Origin: Cymbidium sinense
Lineage: Eukaryota; Streptophyta; Magnoliopsida; Asparagales; Orchidaceae
Direction: 5' to 3'
Assembly (NCBI GenBank): GCA_021442155.1
Contig: CM038215.1
Span: forward strand, 2,814,976-2,878,975
Length of the DNA stretch: 64,000 nt
Position numbers and translations under genes: made by a program. Positions 12,881 through 27,200 of this stretch are shown here, piece after piece (positions within the stretch are counted from its first letter, which is position 1; each line of letters opens with the position of its first letter). A model generated the notes under the pieces. That model did no database searches and was not told the origin of the DNA. It saw nothing but the letters and a program-made list of their open reading frames with translations.

Positions 12881-13738
12881 CTCATCTTTTTGATTATCTT
12901 ATCCAGAAAATCTCTAATAAAATTTATATTTGGGAATTTCATTTACTCTCTTTCGATGGTAGGCTCACCTTGATTAAGAGCACTCTTAATTTCATGCCTT
13001 TATATCTCATCCAAACCATTGTTCCGACCATTTCTATCATTAGCAGAATTGAGCGTCTCCTTAACAAATTTTTCTAGGGCTCTAATAACTCCTCTAAAAG
13101 AATTCACTGGACCTCTTAGTTTAAAAGTTGTGGCACTCTCGCTGAAGGTGGTCATGGATGTAAGCCAATCAAAGAAGCTATCACTGCCTTTTCCTATAAA
13201 CTCTGCTGGAATTTTAGGAGTAGCAATAGTTTTTGGGCTAATTTAATGACTGTTAAATATTATCAGGGTAAGCACCCCCTCATTTGTCCCTATAAAGTGA
13301 GAGACTCTCCTGTTTGGACAAAACTTTGCTCTGTCAAATGGGATGCCGAATCCTTAAATTTTTTGGGGGATTAACTCTGGCTCCACCTTCTTTAGGCAAG
13401 ATAACTAGAGTGGATGTGGGTCCATTGATGACTTACTCTCTACCCATTCCATTGCCACTATTAAAGTGAAATCTTTCTGGCAGAATAATATATGGAATAA
13501 TAGTAAGCTTACTGATTTTATTTCTTCTTTTCTCTTGAACAAACTTACTACTATTCCTATTATTCCTACCAATCAAGATCAGATCCTTTTTGAGCTCTCA
13601 CAAAATGGTGATTTCAACTTCTTTGGCTTCACATTAAAGAAACTCATGATTCTTCTAATGTGTTTCTCAAACTTTGGAATAACACTATCCCTACTTCTTA
13701 TTCTGTTCTTACTTGGCGTATTTTGAAAAACTTCATCC
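12881..13738 (+). pseudogene. LINE ORF2 region between RT and RNase H
   Basis: This connects the RT thumb to the zinc-binding region. It is recognisable mainly by comparison with the minus-strand copy: both carry a serine-rich 'LTLIKSTLNFMPLYLIQTI'-like stretch (near 12967-13025 here; 45202-45402 in the sister), a 'GSTFFRQDNxSG'-like segment near 13378-13420, and a 'KSFWQNNIWNNSKLTDF' segment in the frame starting at 13466. Several frameshifts and stops interrupt it. No independent function is assigned. Confidence 0.7.
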
Positions 13739-14671
13739 TTGTTGACTCCTTGTTGGGGTAAAGGTTTTCAATTACCTTCAAAATGTCAATGTTGCTTTCA
13801 CATTGAGAATGTTAATCATGTCTTTGTTAACGGGGCCACTGCTTCTAAACTTTGGATTTGGTATGATGATCTCTTTAACATTGTCATTTTCAATGGCTCC
13901 CTAACTTTATATCAACTTCTTGAAGTTTATTTTGACAACACTATTAAATGTCACATTAAAGTCATAATTATTTGGTTCATATGGTTGGACAGAAATGATG
14001 CAAAACATCGTGAGATCCCCATGAACCACATGAGGATAATTGCTAGAATTAAAAACAAAATTTGTGACTTGTTTAATGTCAATCTCATTCACTACAAACA
14101 ATTCAAAGGTTATAAATTTGTGGCCAATAAACTGGGTCTTAACTTACTGGATCAACCTTACTATAGAAATGACAAGATTATTTATTGGGTAAAACCTCAT
14201 GATCATACTATTAAAATTAACATTGATGGCTCTGTCTCTCATAAAGGTTCCGGTTGTGGGGGCATTTTCAGAAATCTTAATGGTAAAGTCCTATGTGCTT
14301 TTGCTTACCCCCTTAATTCTTGCTCTATTCCTCGAGCTTATGGCAAAGCAAAGCTCGAGATTTGCCTTCACAATGGTTGGCTCAATATTTGGATTGAGAT
14401 GCATTCCCTTCTACTGATTGATCTTTTGACTTCCACCAAAATGAGCAACATTGAATTGTACTACCTTCTCAAGCAAACTAGAGCTCTTCTTACCCAATTT
14501 AATTTTAACATCACTCATGCATGGCATGAGGGAAATGCATGTGCTGATTACCTTGCCAATCTAGGAGCTAGATTGGATGGTATAATCTTCTTTGATCAAC
14601 TCACCCTACCTAAACATTTGCATGGCTTGGTTAATTTGGACAATACTGGGCTCCCTTATCTCAAAAATTAA
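13739..14671 (+). pseudogene. LINE ORF2 C-terminus: zinc-binding region and RNase H domain
   Basis: The longest open frame in the window (310 codons) is the intact 3' end of ORF2, terminated by TAA before the 3' UTR. Residues 5-45 resemble the RT-associated Cys/His region (CWGKGF, CQCC, NHVFVNG, then LWIWYDD). Residues 78-91 carry the typical WFIWLDRNDAKHRE. Residues 158-285 form an RNase H fold of the plant L1 type: INIDGS (Asp163), GCGGIFRN, WIEMHS, and HAWHEGNACADYLANLGA at the end (Asp270). Two expected acidic positions look substituted: AKL in place of the usual AEL (Lys205), and EMHS in place of ETDS (His222). So although the frame is open, RNase H activity is doubtful. The ATG at 13739 is only the first Met of the frame; the domain belongs to ORF2. 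Confidence 0.88.
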
Positions 14672-17600
14672 TCTAACCTATAGGATTGATCTGGTTCAAT
14701 ATCTATTTAACTGAATGCCCATTTTATATTCAGTGTTTTTGTTCTCTTTGTTTTTGTTGATGTCTCACCCGGATACTACTTGCTATGTTGATTTTTGTGA
14801 CATGTGTTGTTAGTTTAATTGCATTTCCTTTAATTGGGGGCTTCTTGCTTTTGTTACTTACACTGATAAAGTGTTGTTGTACCTCTCAAATTTGCTGATG
14901 CATCATCCTAATACTCCCACTTGATCAATTGTTGAGCTGTGCAACATCTGCTATTGGTTTATTATCCCCAATCTTGATTGGGGTCTTATTGTCAATGATG
15001 CCTCCATTGTTAATGATAAGGGGTTTACTCATTGCTGGAGGGAGATATACTACTTAATGCTCTATTTGTTGATGCTATATTTTTTGATCAACAAGGACAT
15101 ATTTCTTTCCTTTTTTGGAATTATAATTTGGGATCCTTGCGTCAATGCTTAATAGATATCCCTTTGTTCAACTTTATAGCTGATCCTAACTTATCTAATA
15201 TTCGTCTCCTTATTATGGATTGGAATTACCTATGGATTTCTAATTTTAGTGATGCTATGGGATTAGCTGTTGGCATTAAATTTTATGTCTTGCTGGTTAT
15301 CAAAGATGAAACTGCTTGGAATAAATTAGTAACCTATGTTGTATCAATGTTACTTCCTAGTGTTTATTTTGTCTGATGCAATATTTATTCTGATGTTTTA
15401 ATGTTTGGTTGTTGGATTTTTGGGCCTTTTGTCATGCAGGCTGCTCTTAGGGTTGGTTTGCTAATGGTAATTGCTAATCCCCTCTTCCCATCCTGTATGG
15501 GCAGAATCAGTACTTCATTTGTTGTAATTAATATCTATTTATAGGCTAACCTTATGGTTTTTGGCTGTTTGTTGCCTATTTTTATCTTGACTAACTTTGC
15601 TGCTTGCTTCTGGGTTGTAGTTGATCACTTAATCTGCTGTCTTCTCCCCTTTAGCTCTGTTAAAATTGTGCACAGCACTGTGATTACCCAACTGAATAAT
15701 TGGATTTTAGCTTATGCTTATGGGGTTTTGGATTGTCTTGATTAGCTGGACCTTTTTGAGGTTATTGAATGGTTGCTAGCTTTTGCTTTGTTGCTTGTCT
15801 CTTTTATTAGCTTTTGGGTAGCTGCTTATCATCTCGTTTTAGCTAGCTTTGGTCTGATCCTTTCCCTATCCTTCTGGGACTTTACTTATGTTTTGTATAT
15901 TTGCATTGGGGGATTTTTTAGCCAATTTCATCTTGGTTATTGGCCAATCTGGATCCTGAACTCCATTGTTCAGCAAGCTATTTCTGGGGTTGTTGTTCTT
16001 GTCCAGCAGGGTGCCTTTGGAGTTGCTTTGTTGATTTCTTTGTTGCTTGTCTCTTTCTTCCAACCTTCCAGGAGAGTGTCTGTTATCTCCTGTTTATCCT
16101 TATCTCCTTGCAGGTTTAGACTTTCTTAATGGTTTTTCAGTTTGATTTCTGTCAGTGTTTTTTTGGTTCCGGGTTTTTCAAAGGCATTTTCTATTTGTAT
16201 TAGGTGGTTCTTTAAACTTTGTTCTTTATTATCTTGTTTATTGGCTTCTCCTGGATCTTTGATTCCTTTGTTCAATGCTTCTAGGGTTGTCTTTCTTGTT
16301 CAGGTGTTGTTTTGATTGCTGTTATTTTTTCCTTTCTGCCAGAATGTGTTTTCCTATTCTTATCTCCTTGCAAAATTGGGTTTTCTTCATATTTCTCGCT
16401 TTTCCTACCTGGTTGTGGGTTTATAAGCCTATTTTCCATTCCCATTTTTTGTTGGGCAAATGATTTCACTTCATTTTACTCATTTTCTCCTGCCTTTTCC
16501 CTCTATTTGGAAAGCATCTTCCATTTTGATGGGGTTGGTTGTTGGCCAACTTGCTGTTCTATTCTATCCTGGTGGTTGGCTGTTATGGATCATTAAAGCT
16601 TATGTTCAGCCTCCTGCTACTGTGGTTGTCTATCCTATTTTATAGACTGATTTTGATGTTATTTTGCTTAAATTTGGTGGGGGTAATAATTGCATTATTA
16701 CTTACACTAATGGCCTTTGGATTTTTGGGTCATTTATCAAGCAGGATGTCTTTATGGTTCTCGGCTATTTTCTGCCCATTCTGGTTATGGGCTTTTGGGT
16801 TTTTGCTATTATCGTATCCATTTACCTTCTTCTTATCTGCTATTGTCCTCCCATTTCCTGTGGTCATTTGGGCTTGGGGTATGCTATTTCGCTTATCCAG
16901 CAGGTTGTTTTTGTGGTTGTTGGCTATTTCCTGCACAATTTGACTATTAGGATTTTTTTTGTCTAGCATTTGACCGAACACTTCATATGCTACTATTTTT
17001 CCCTTATGCTACATTTGTGCAGATCATTTTGACTATACTATTGCCTCTCTTGATTTTAATCTTTGCATTGTTTAATCTCATTGGGAGGATTTATGGCCAC
17101 CTTGCTGGCTATTACTCTCAGGATTGTTGGCTGAACTGGATTAATGAGTTTGATCATAAGGAAACAATTTCTATGGTGTTATCTCTAATTGTCTCTTACT
17201 GGATTTGTCTATGGTGGGGAGCAGCCCTTTACATGTTTCTTCTTATCTGCTGTTGTAATTCAATTTCCTGTGGTAATTTGGGCTTGGGGATATGTTGTTT
17301 ACCTTTATAATTGTTGTTCTAAATTTTTTGAAACAAGGAGGTTGTTAAGAGCTGCATTACTTACATTCTTTGCTTATCTTTTGATGGAAAATAACCCTAA
17401 GCTGCTTACTGGACTTTTTACCAAGAATGTATATTTATTAATGTCCTACAGGATTGGAATGGGGTTAATTCCTTGCTCATGTCTTTGCCTGGCTGGTTTG
17501 CAACAGATTTCAAAATTTGCTTTTTATTATCCTTTAGATCTGGTTTCCAGTATGGATGTCCTGACATTGATGGCTCTCTTTCATTTGAGTTGGGATTATC

Positions 17601-18252
17601 ACGCCATGGAGCCTAATATGATGACATATATTTGGCATGGGATCCCCTTACCCACTTTGCTCTTTGTTGCTCTTTCCACTTTTGTGTATACGGTTTTTCC
17701 TATTCTTGCAGGTATTTTGGCTCAAAAGATCTTCATCAAATGGTTGCTATACAGGTTTGTTGGCTATGATGGCTGTGATGATTTCACTCCATTTTGGTTT
17801 GGTAGTTGCTCTTGTGATGTAACACTTCTCAAGTTTGGATGCTCATATTTGCATCTCCTAATGTGACTGAAGAGCCTCCTCTATCCCACTTCTTTATTTT
17901 ACCATTTTCGATTTTGTCGCTCACTTATCATTTTCTCTTTTTACTACTTTAACCGCTCTAACTTCTTCCTATTCTACAATCTTGCGTGTGCTTTTCTTTT
18001 TTTTCTTGTGTTGCTCCATAGTGTCATGCATTCTCACTTCCTGCAGAACATTGGCCCTCATCCTTCATTTGCTTACTTTTGTTAATAACTTTGTATCTTT
18101 TACTTGCTTTACTCTTTTCTGGATGTACTGGGATTTACTCCTAGTCGATTGTAGCCCTTTGATAGTGAGTTTATCCCCTTTAAGGACTTTGTAACCCCTT
18201 TTTTGTGGCAATAAAATTCCCCTTATACGTGGTTTCCCAAAAAAAAAAAAAA
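14672..18252 (+). other. Long LINE 3' UTR (3.6 kb) with poly(A)
   Basis: T-rich, non-coding DNA between the ORF2 stop and the poly(A) at 18239-18252. Several open frames of 60-225 codons occur, all Leu/Phe/Trp-rich, overlapping one another in different frames and lacking recognisable domains; I treat them as by-products of TTTG/TTGG-rich composition. Internal imperfect repeats are visible: 16818-16880 resembles 17229-17290 (CTTCTTATCTGCT, then TTTCCTGTGGT, TTTGGGCTTGGGG), and phrases like CAGCAGGTTGTTTTTGTGGT recur. The last part, from about 17740, matches the other three LINE 3' ends in the window, which supports membership in the element. Confidence 0.75.
18210..18215 (+). terminator. LINE polyadenylation signal AATAAA
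   Basis: AATAAA about 24-29 nt upstream of the poly(A) tract at 18239-18252. The sister 3' ends have the same hexamer at 1107-1112 and 43063-43068. Confidence 0.75.
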
Positions 18253-21200
18253 TTCCTAAACCATAAACCCTAAAACCCTAAACTTTAAACCTTAAACTAA
18301 CCCTAAACCCAAAACCTTAAGCCCTAAACCCTAAAAATAATAAACTCCAAAGCCTAAACCCTAAACCCTAAACCCTAATCTAACCCTAAACTCTAAGAAA
18401 CCCTAAACTCTAAAAATCCTAAACCCTAAAGCCTAAACACTAAACCCTAAACCCTAAACCCTAAACCCGAACTCTAAACCCTAAAGCCTAAAGCACTAAA
18501 CCCAAAAACCCTAAACCCTAAACCATGAACACTTATCCCTAAACCCTAAACTTTAAAAACCTAAAAACCTAAACCTAAACTAAATAAAACATAAAAATAA
18601 AATAAATAAAAAGACTTAAGCCTAAATAAAATAAAAAAAATAAAAAATAAATAAAAACCTAAACTAAACTAAAATAAATAAAAAACCTAAACTTAAAAAA
18701 TAAAATAAAAAAATAAGAAAATAAAACAAAATAATTAAAAACCTAAACTAAACTAAAAAGTAAAATGAACTTAAGAATAAAAAACCTAAATAAAATAAAA
18801 TAAACCTAAAATAAAATATAATAAAAACTAAATAAAAAACATAAACCTAAAAATTAAACCTTAAAATACATAAAATATAAAACTAAAACCCTAAACAAAA
18901 AAACCTAAACCTAAAATAAAAATAAAATAAACCTAAACCCAAACTAAAATAAACTAAACTAAAATAAATAAAACCTAATCCTAAACGTTAAATAAACTAA
19001 ACCTAACCCCTAAACCAAAACTAAATAAAATAAAATAAATTGATAATAAACCTAAACCTAAACTAAAAAATAAAACCCAAAAATAAACCTAAAATAACAA
19101 AATATAAAAAAAAATAAAAATAAAAACCTAAACCTAAACCTAAAAATAAAAAATAAAACCTTAACCAATAAAATAAATAAAAAAATAAAACTCAACTAAA
19201 AATAAACCTAAACCTAAACCTAAAAATAAACTAAAATAAAAAACTTAAACTAAAATAAATAAACCTAAAATAAATAAATTAAAATAAATAAAAATAAGAA
19301 ATAAAACTAATTAAAAATAAAAAATAAAGTAAACTAAAATAAATAATATAATATACTAAATATACTAAATGAAACTAAACCTAATGGTTTACTTAATTTA
19401 AATATTAAAAAGAAACCCTTAAACCCTAAATCCTAAACCCTGAACATACATCCCTAAACCCTTAAACCCTAAACTAACCATAAACCCTAAACCCTAAGAA
19501 AAAAAATAAAAAATAAAACCTAACCTAAATCAGAACAACCTTAAACTGTTAACTACAACCTAAACACTATAACCTAAACTAAACCCTGCTAAAACCTTAA
19601 ACCTAAACTAAACTAAACCCTAAACCTAAACTATAAACCCAAAACTAAACCTAAACTAATTCTAAACCCTAAACCTAAAACCTAAACTTAAACTTAAACT
19701 AACTAAACCTAAAACCTTAAACCTAAACCCTAAATAATAAACTCCAAAGTTTAAACCTAAACCCTAAACCTAAACCTTAATCTAACCTTAAACTCTAAGA
19801 TTACCCTAAACTCCAAAATCCTAAACCCTAAAGTTTAAACCCTAAAGTTTAAACCTAAACCCTAAACCCTAAACCCTAACTCTAAACCTTAAAGCCTAAA
19901 GCACTTAACCCTAAAACCCTAAACCCTAAACCATAAACACTTATCTCTAAACCCTAAACTTTAAAAACCTAAAAAACTAAACCTAAACTAAATAAAAAAT
20001 AAAAATAAAATAAATAAAAAGACTTAAACCTAATTAAAATAAAAAAAATAAAAACTTAAACTAAACTAAAATAAATAAAAAACCTAAACTTAAAAATAAA
20101 TTAAAATAAAAATAAGAAAATAAAACAAAATAATTAAAAACCTAAACTAAACTAAAAAGTGAAATGAACTTAAGAATAAAAAACCTAAATAAAATAAAAT
20201 AAACCTAAAATAAAATATAATAAAAACTAAATAGAAACTTAAACCTAAAAAATAAACCCTAAAATACATAAAAAATAAAACTAAAACCCTAAACAAGAAA
20301 ACCTAAACCTAAAATAAAAATAAAATAAACCAAAACCCAAACTAAAATAAACTAAACTAAAATAAATAAAACCTAATCCTAAACCTTAAATAAACTAAAC
20401 CTAACCCCTAAACCAAAACTAAATAAAATAAAATAAACTAAAAATAAACCTAAACCTAAACTAAAAAATAAAACCTAAAAATAAACATAAAATAAAAACC
20501 TAAAACCTAAAAATTTAAAAAAAAAACAAAATAAAAACCTAAACCTAAACCTAGAAATAAAAATTAAAACCTTAACCAATAAAATAAATAAAAAAATAAA
20601 ACTCAACTAAAAAATAAACCTAAACGTAAAAATAAACTAAAATAAAAAACTTAAACTAAAATAAATAAACCTAAAATAAATAAATTAAAATAAATAAAAA
20701 TAAGAAATAAAACTAATTAAAAATAAAAAATAAAGTAAACTAAAATAAACAATATAATATACTAAATATACTAAATAAAACTAAACCTAATGGTTTACTT
20801 AATTTAAATATTAAAAAGAAACCCTTAAACCCTAAATCCTAAACCCAGAACATATATCCCTAAACCCTTAAACCCTAAACTAACCATAAACCCTAAATCC
20901 TAAATAAGAAAAAATAAAAAATAAAAAACCCTTACGCTAAACCGTAAACCTAACCTTAAACTGTTAACCTACAACCGTAAACACTACAACCGTAAACCCT
21001 AAACCCTAAATGCTAAAACCTTAAACCATAAACACAAAACCTTAAACCCTAAAACTACAAATAACCAAACCTAAACCTAAAACTATAACTCTAAACTCTA
21101 AACTAAACCTAAAACCTAAACTTTAAACCTTAAACTAAACGCAAAACCTTAAACCCTAAACCCTAAAAATAATAAACTCCAAAGCCTAAACCCTAAACCC

Positions 21201-24200
21201 TAAACCCTAAACCCTAATCTAACCCTAAACTCTAAGATAACCCTAAATTCCAAAAATCCTAAACCCTAAAGCCTAAACACTAAACCCTAAACCCTAAACC
21301 CTAAACCCTAAACCCTAACTCTAAACCTTAAAGCCTAAAGCACTAAACCCTAAAACCCTAAACCCTAAACCATAAACACTTATCTCTAAACCCTAAACTT
21401 TAAAACCTAAAACCTAAACCTAAACTAAATAAAAATAAAATAAAATAAATAGAAAACTTAAACCTAAATAAAATAAAAAATAAAAAATAAAACCTAAACT
21501 AAACTAAAATAAATAAAACCTAAACTTAAAATAAATTAAAATAAAAATAAGAAAATAAAATAAAATAATTAAAAACCTAAACTAAACTAAAAAGTGAAAT
21601 GAACTTAAGAATAAAATACCTAAATAAAATAAAATAAACCTAAAATAAAATATAATAAATACTAAATAAAAAACTTAAACATAAAAAATAAACCTTAAAA
21701 TACATAAAAAATAAAACTAAAACCCTAAACAAGAAAACCTAAACCTAAAATAAAAATAAAATAAACCAAATCCCAAACTAAAATAAACTAAACTAAAATA
21801 AATAAAACCTAATCCTAAACCTTAAATAAATTAATCCTAACCCCTTAACCAAAACTTACATAAAATAAAATAAACTAAAAATAAACCTAAACCTAAACTA
21901 AAAAATAAATCCTAAAAATAAACATAAAATAAAAACCTAAAACCTAAAAATTAAAAAAAAAAAACAAAATAAAAACCTAAACCTAAACCTAGAAATAAAA
22001 ATTAAAACCTTAACCAATAAAATAAATAAAAAAATAAAACTTAACTAAAAAATAAACCTAAACCTAAACCTAAAAATAAACTAAAATAAAAAACTTAAAC
22101 TAAAATAAATAATCCTAAAATAAATAAATTAAAATAAATAAAAATAAGAAATAAAACTAATTAAAAATAAAAAATAAAGTAAACTAAAATAAACAATATA
22201 ATATACTAAATATACTAAATAAAACTAAACCAAATGGTTTACTTAATTTAAATATTAAAAAGAAACCCTAAAACCCTAAATCCTAAACCCTGAACATACA
22301 TCCCTAAACCCTTAAACCCTAAACTAACCATAAACCTAAACCCTAAATAAGAAAAAATAAAAATAAAAAACTCTAACCCTAAATAGTAAACCTAACCTTA
22401 AACTGTTAACCTACAACCCTAAACACTAAAACCTTAAACCCTAAACCCTAAATGCTAAAACCTTAAACCCTAAACCCTAAACTCTAAACCCTAAACCCTA
22501 AACCCTAAAACCTACAACCATAAACCCGAAACCCTAAACCCTAAACCGAAACTCTAAACCCCAAACCATAAACTTTAAACCTTAAACTAACCTTAAACCC
22601 AAAACCTTAAACCATAAACCCTAAAAATAATAAACTCCAAAACCTAAACCCTAAACCCTAAACCCTAATCTAACCCTAAACTCTAAGATAACCCTAAACC
22701 CTAAAGCCTAAACATTAAACCCTAAACCCTAAACCCTAACTCTAAACCCTAAAGCCTAAAGCACTAAACCCTAAAACCATAAACACTTATAGCTAAAACC
22801 TAAACTTTAAATACCTAAAAACCTAAACCTAAACTGGATAAAACATAAAAATAAAATAAATAAAAGGACTTAAACCTAAATAAAATTAAAAAATAAAAAA
22901 AATAAAAAACCTATACTAAACTAAAATAAATAAAAAACTAAAACTTAAATATAAATTAAAATAAAAAATAAGAAAATAAAACAAAATAATTAAAAACCTA
23001 AACTAAAATAAAAAGTAAAATTAACTTAAGAATAAAAAACCTAAATAAAATAAAATAAACCTAAAATAAAATATAATAAAAACTAAATAAAAAACTTAAA
23101 CCTAAAAAATAAACTTTAAAATACATAAAAAAATAAAACTAAAACCCTAAATAAAAAACCTAAACCTAAAATAAAAATAAAATAAACCTAAACCCAAACA
23201 AAAATAAACTAAACTACAATAAATAAAACCTAATCCTAAACCTTAAATAAACTAAACCTAACCCCTAAACCAAAACTAAATAAAATAAAATAAACTAAAA
23301 ATAAACCTAAACGTAAACTAAAAAATAAAACCTAAAAATAAACCTAAAATAAAAACCTAAAACATAAAAATGTTAAAAAAAAAAAACCTAAACCTAAAAC
23401 TAAAAATAAAAAATAAAACCTTAACCAATAAAATAAATAAAAAATAAAACTCAACTAAAAAATAAACCGAAACCTAAACTTAAACCTAAAAATAAACTAA
23501 AATAAAAAACTTAAACTACAATAAATAAAGCTAAAATAAATAAATAAAAATAAATAAAAATAGGAAATAAAACTAATTAAAAATAAAAAATAAAGTAAAT
23601 TAAAATAAATAATATAATATATTAAATTTACTAAATAAAACTAAACCTAATAGTTTACATAATTTAAATATTAAAAAAGAAACCCTTAAACCCTAAATCA
23701 AAACCTAACATACATCCCTAAACCCTTAAACCCTAAACTAACCATATAAACCCTAAACCCTAAATAAGAAAAATAAAAATAAAACCTAACCCTAAACTGA
23801 ACCTTAAATTATTAGCCTACAACCCTAAACACTATAACCCTAAACCCTAAACCCTAAATGCTAAGACCATAAACCCTAAACCCTAAACCCTAAACCCTAA
23901 AACCTACAACCATAAACCCGAAACCCTAAACCCTAAATCGTAACTCTAAACCCCAAACCCTAACCCCTAAAACCCTAAACTTTAAACCTTAAACTAACCC
24001 CAAACCCAAAACTTTAAACCCTAACCCCTAAAAACAATAAACTCCCAAGCCTAAACCCTAAACCCTAAACCCTAATCTAACCCTAAACTCTAAGATAACC
24101 CTAAACTACAAAAATCCTAAACCCTAAAGCCTAAACACTAAACCCTAAACCCTAAACCCTAAACCCTAAACCATAACTTTAAACCTTAAGGCCAAAAGCA

Positions 24201-27200
24201 CTAATCCCTAAAACCCTAAACACTAGACCATAAACACATATCCCTAAACCCTAAACTTTAAAAACCTAAAAACCTAAACCTAAACTGAATAAAACATAAA
24301 AATTAAATAAATAAAAAGACTTAAACCTAAATAAAATAAAAAAATAAAAAAAATAAAAACCTAAACTAAACTAAAATAAATAAAAAACCTAAACTTAAAA
24401 ATAACTTAAAATAAAAAATAAGAAAATAAAACAAAATAATTAAAAACCTAAACTAAACTAAAAAGTAAAATGAACTTAAAATAAAAAACATAAATAAAAT
24501 AAAATAAACATAAAATAAAATATAATAAGAACTAAATAAAAAACTTGAACCTAAAAAATAAACCTTAAAATACATAAAAAATAAAACTAAAACCCTAATA
24601 AAAAAAACCTAAACCTAAAATAAAAATAAAATAAATCTAAACCCAAACTAAAATAAACTAAACTAAAATAAATAAAACATAATCCTAAACCTTAAATAAA
24701 CTAAACTTAACCCATAAACCAAAACTAAATAAAATAAAATAAACTAAAAATAAACCTAAACCTAAACTAAAAAATAAAACCTAAAAATAAACCTAAAATA
24801 AAAACCTAAAACCTAAAAATTTAAAAAAAAACAAAATAAAAACCTAAACCTAAACCTAAAAATAAAAAAAATAAAACCTTAACCAATAAAAAAAAAAAAA
24901 AAAACTCAACTAAAAAATAAACATAAACCTAAACCTAAACCTAAAAATAAACTAAAATAAAAAACTTAAACTAAATAAATAAACCTAAAATAAATAAATT
25001 AAAATAAACAAAAATAAGAAATAAAACTAATTAAAAATAAAAAAAAGTAAACTAAAATAAATAATATAATATACTAAATAAAACTAAACCTAATGGTTTA
25101 CTTAATTTAAATATTAAAAAGAAACCCTTAAACCCTAAATCCTAAACCATGAACCTACATCCCTAAACCCTAAACTAACCAAAAACCCTAAACCCTAAAT
25201 AAGAAAAAATAAAAAATAAAAAACCCTAACCCTAAACCGTAAACCTAACCTTAAACTGTTAACATACAACCCTAAACACTACAACCCTAAACCCTATACC
25301 CTAAATGCTAAAACCTTAAACCCTAAACCCTAAACCCTAAACCCTAAACCCTAAAACCTACAACCATAAACCCAAAACCTAAACCTAAACTGACCCCTAA
25401 ACCCAAACCTAAACCCTAAAACCTAAACTTTAAAACTTAAAAACCCAAACCAAAACCTTAAACCATAAACCTTAAAATAAAACTCCAAAGCTAAACCTAA
25501 ACTTAAACTCGATCTAACAGAACTCTAAGATAACCCTAAACCCTAAAGCCTAAACACTAGACCCTAAACCCTAAACCCTAAACCTAACTCTAAGCCCTAA
25601 AGCCTAAAGTACTAAACCCTAAAACCCTAAACCCTAAACCATAAACACTTATCCCTAAACCCTAAACTTTAAAAACCTAAAACCCTAAACCTAAACTGAA
25701 TAAAACATAAAAATAAAATAAATAAAAGGACTTAAATCTAAATAAAATAGAAAAATAAAAAAATAAAAACCTAAACTAAACTAAAATAAATAAAAAAACC
25801 TAAACTTAAATATAAATTAAAATAAAAAATAAGAAAATAAAACAAAATAATTAAAAACCTAAACTAAACTAAAAAGTAAAATGAACTTAAAAATAAGAAA
25901 CTAAATAAAATAAAATAAACCTAAAATAAAATATAATAAAAACTAAATAAAAAACTTAAACCTAAAAAATAAACCTTAAAATACATAAAAAATAAAACTA
26001 AAACCCTAAAAAAAAACCTAAACCTAAAATAAAAATAAAATAAACCTAAACCCAAACTAAAATAAACTAAACTAAAATAAATAAAACCTAATCCTAAACC
26101 TTAAATAAACTAAACCTAACCCCTAAACTAAAACAAAATAAAATAAAATAAACTAAAAATTAACCTAAACCTAAACTAAAAAATAAAACCTAAAAATAAA
26201 CCTAAAATAAAAACCTAAAACCTAAAAATTAAAAAAAAAACAAAATAAAAACCTAAACCTAAAACCAAAAATAAAAAATAAAACCTTAACCAATAAAATA
26301 AATAAAAAAATAAAACTCAACTAAAAAATAAACCTAAACCTAAACCTAAACTTAAAAAAAACTAAAATAAAAAATTAAACTACAATAAATAAACCTAAAA
26401 TAAATAAATTAAAATAAATTAAAACAAAAAATAAAGTAAACTAAAATAGATAATATAATATATTAAATATACTAAATAAAACTAAACCTAATAGTTTACT
26501 TCATTTAAATATTAAAAAGAAACCCTTAAACCCTAAATCCTAAACCCTGAACATACATCCCTAAACCTTTAAACCCTAAACTAACCATAAACCCTAAACC
26601 CTAAATAAGAAAAGATAAAAAATAAAAAACCCTAACCATAAACTGTAAACCTAACCTTAAACTGCTAACCTACAACCCTAAACACTATAACCCTAAACCC
26701 TAAACCCTAAATGCTAAAACCTTAAACCCTAAACCCTAAAACCTACAACCATAAACTCGAAACCCTAAACCCTAAACTATAACTCTAAACCCCAAATCCT
26801 AAACCCTAAAACCCTAAACTTTAATCCTTAAACTAACCCTAAACACAAAACCTTAAACCCTAAACCCTAAAAATAATAAACTCCAAAGCCTAAACCCTAA
26901 ACTCTAAACCCTAATCTAACCCTAAACACTAAGATAACCCTAAACTCCAAAAATCCTAAACCCTAAAGCCTAAACACTAAACCCTAAACCCTAAACCCTA
27001 AACCATAAACCGTAACTCTAAACCTTAAAGCCTAAAGCACTAAACCCTAAAATCCTAAAACCTAAACCATAAACACTTATCCCTAAACCCTAAACTTTAA
27101 AAACCTAAAAACCTAAACCTAAACTGAATAAAACATAAAAATAAAATAAATAAAAAGACTTAAACCTAAATAAAATAAAAAAATAAAAAAATAAAAACCT

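Larger units (their letters stand above)
8946..18252 (+). mobile_element. L1-type LINE, near full length, decayed
   Basis: A non-LTR retrotransposon of the plant L1 type. Order: short 5' leader, ORF1 (gag-like, CCHC knuckle), ORF2 (endonuclease, reverse transcriptase, zinc-binding reverse-transcriptase-associated region, RNase H), very long 3' UTR, AATAAA signal (18210-18215) and poly(A) (18239-18252). Every coding part has frameshifts or stops, so the copy is dead. Its sense strand is the C-rich strand of the surrounding array. Target-site duplications cannot be assigned because both flanks are CCTAAA repeats. It sits directly before the first 1.42-kb tandem unit. A second coding copy of the family lies on the minus strand at 44.29-49.33 kb, and three 3'-end copies occur in the window. 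Confidence 0.92.

Noticed and set aside
15032..18194. A cluster of membrane-protein genes
   Set aside because: The hydrophobic frames overlap in several phases, have no shared domain, and lie in a T-rich LINE 3' UTR where TTT and TTG codons make spurious hydrophobic frames; they are not conserved in the sister 3' ends.
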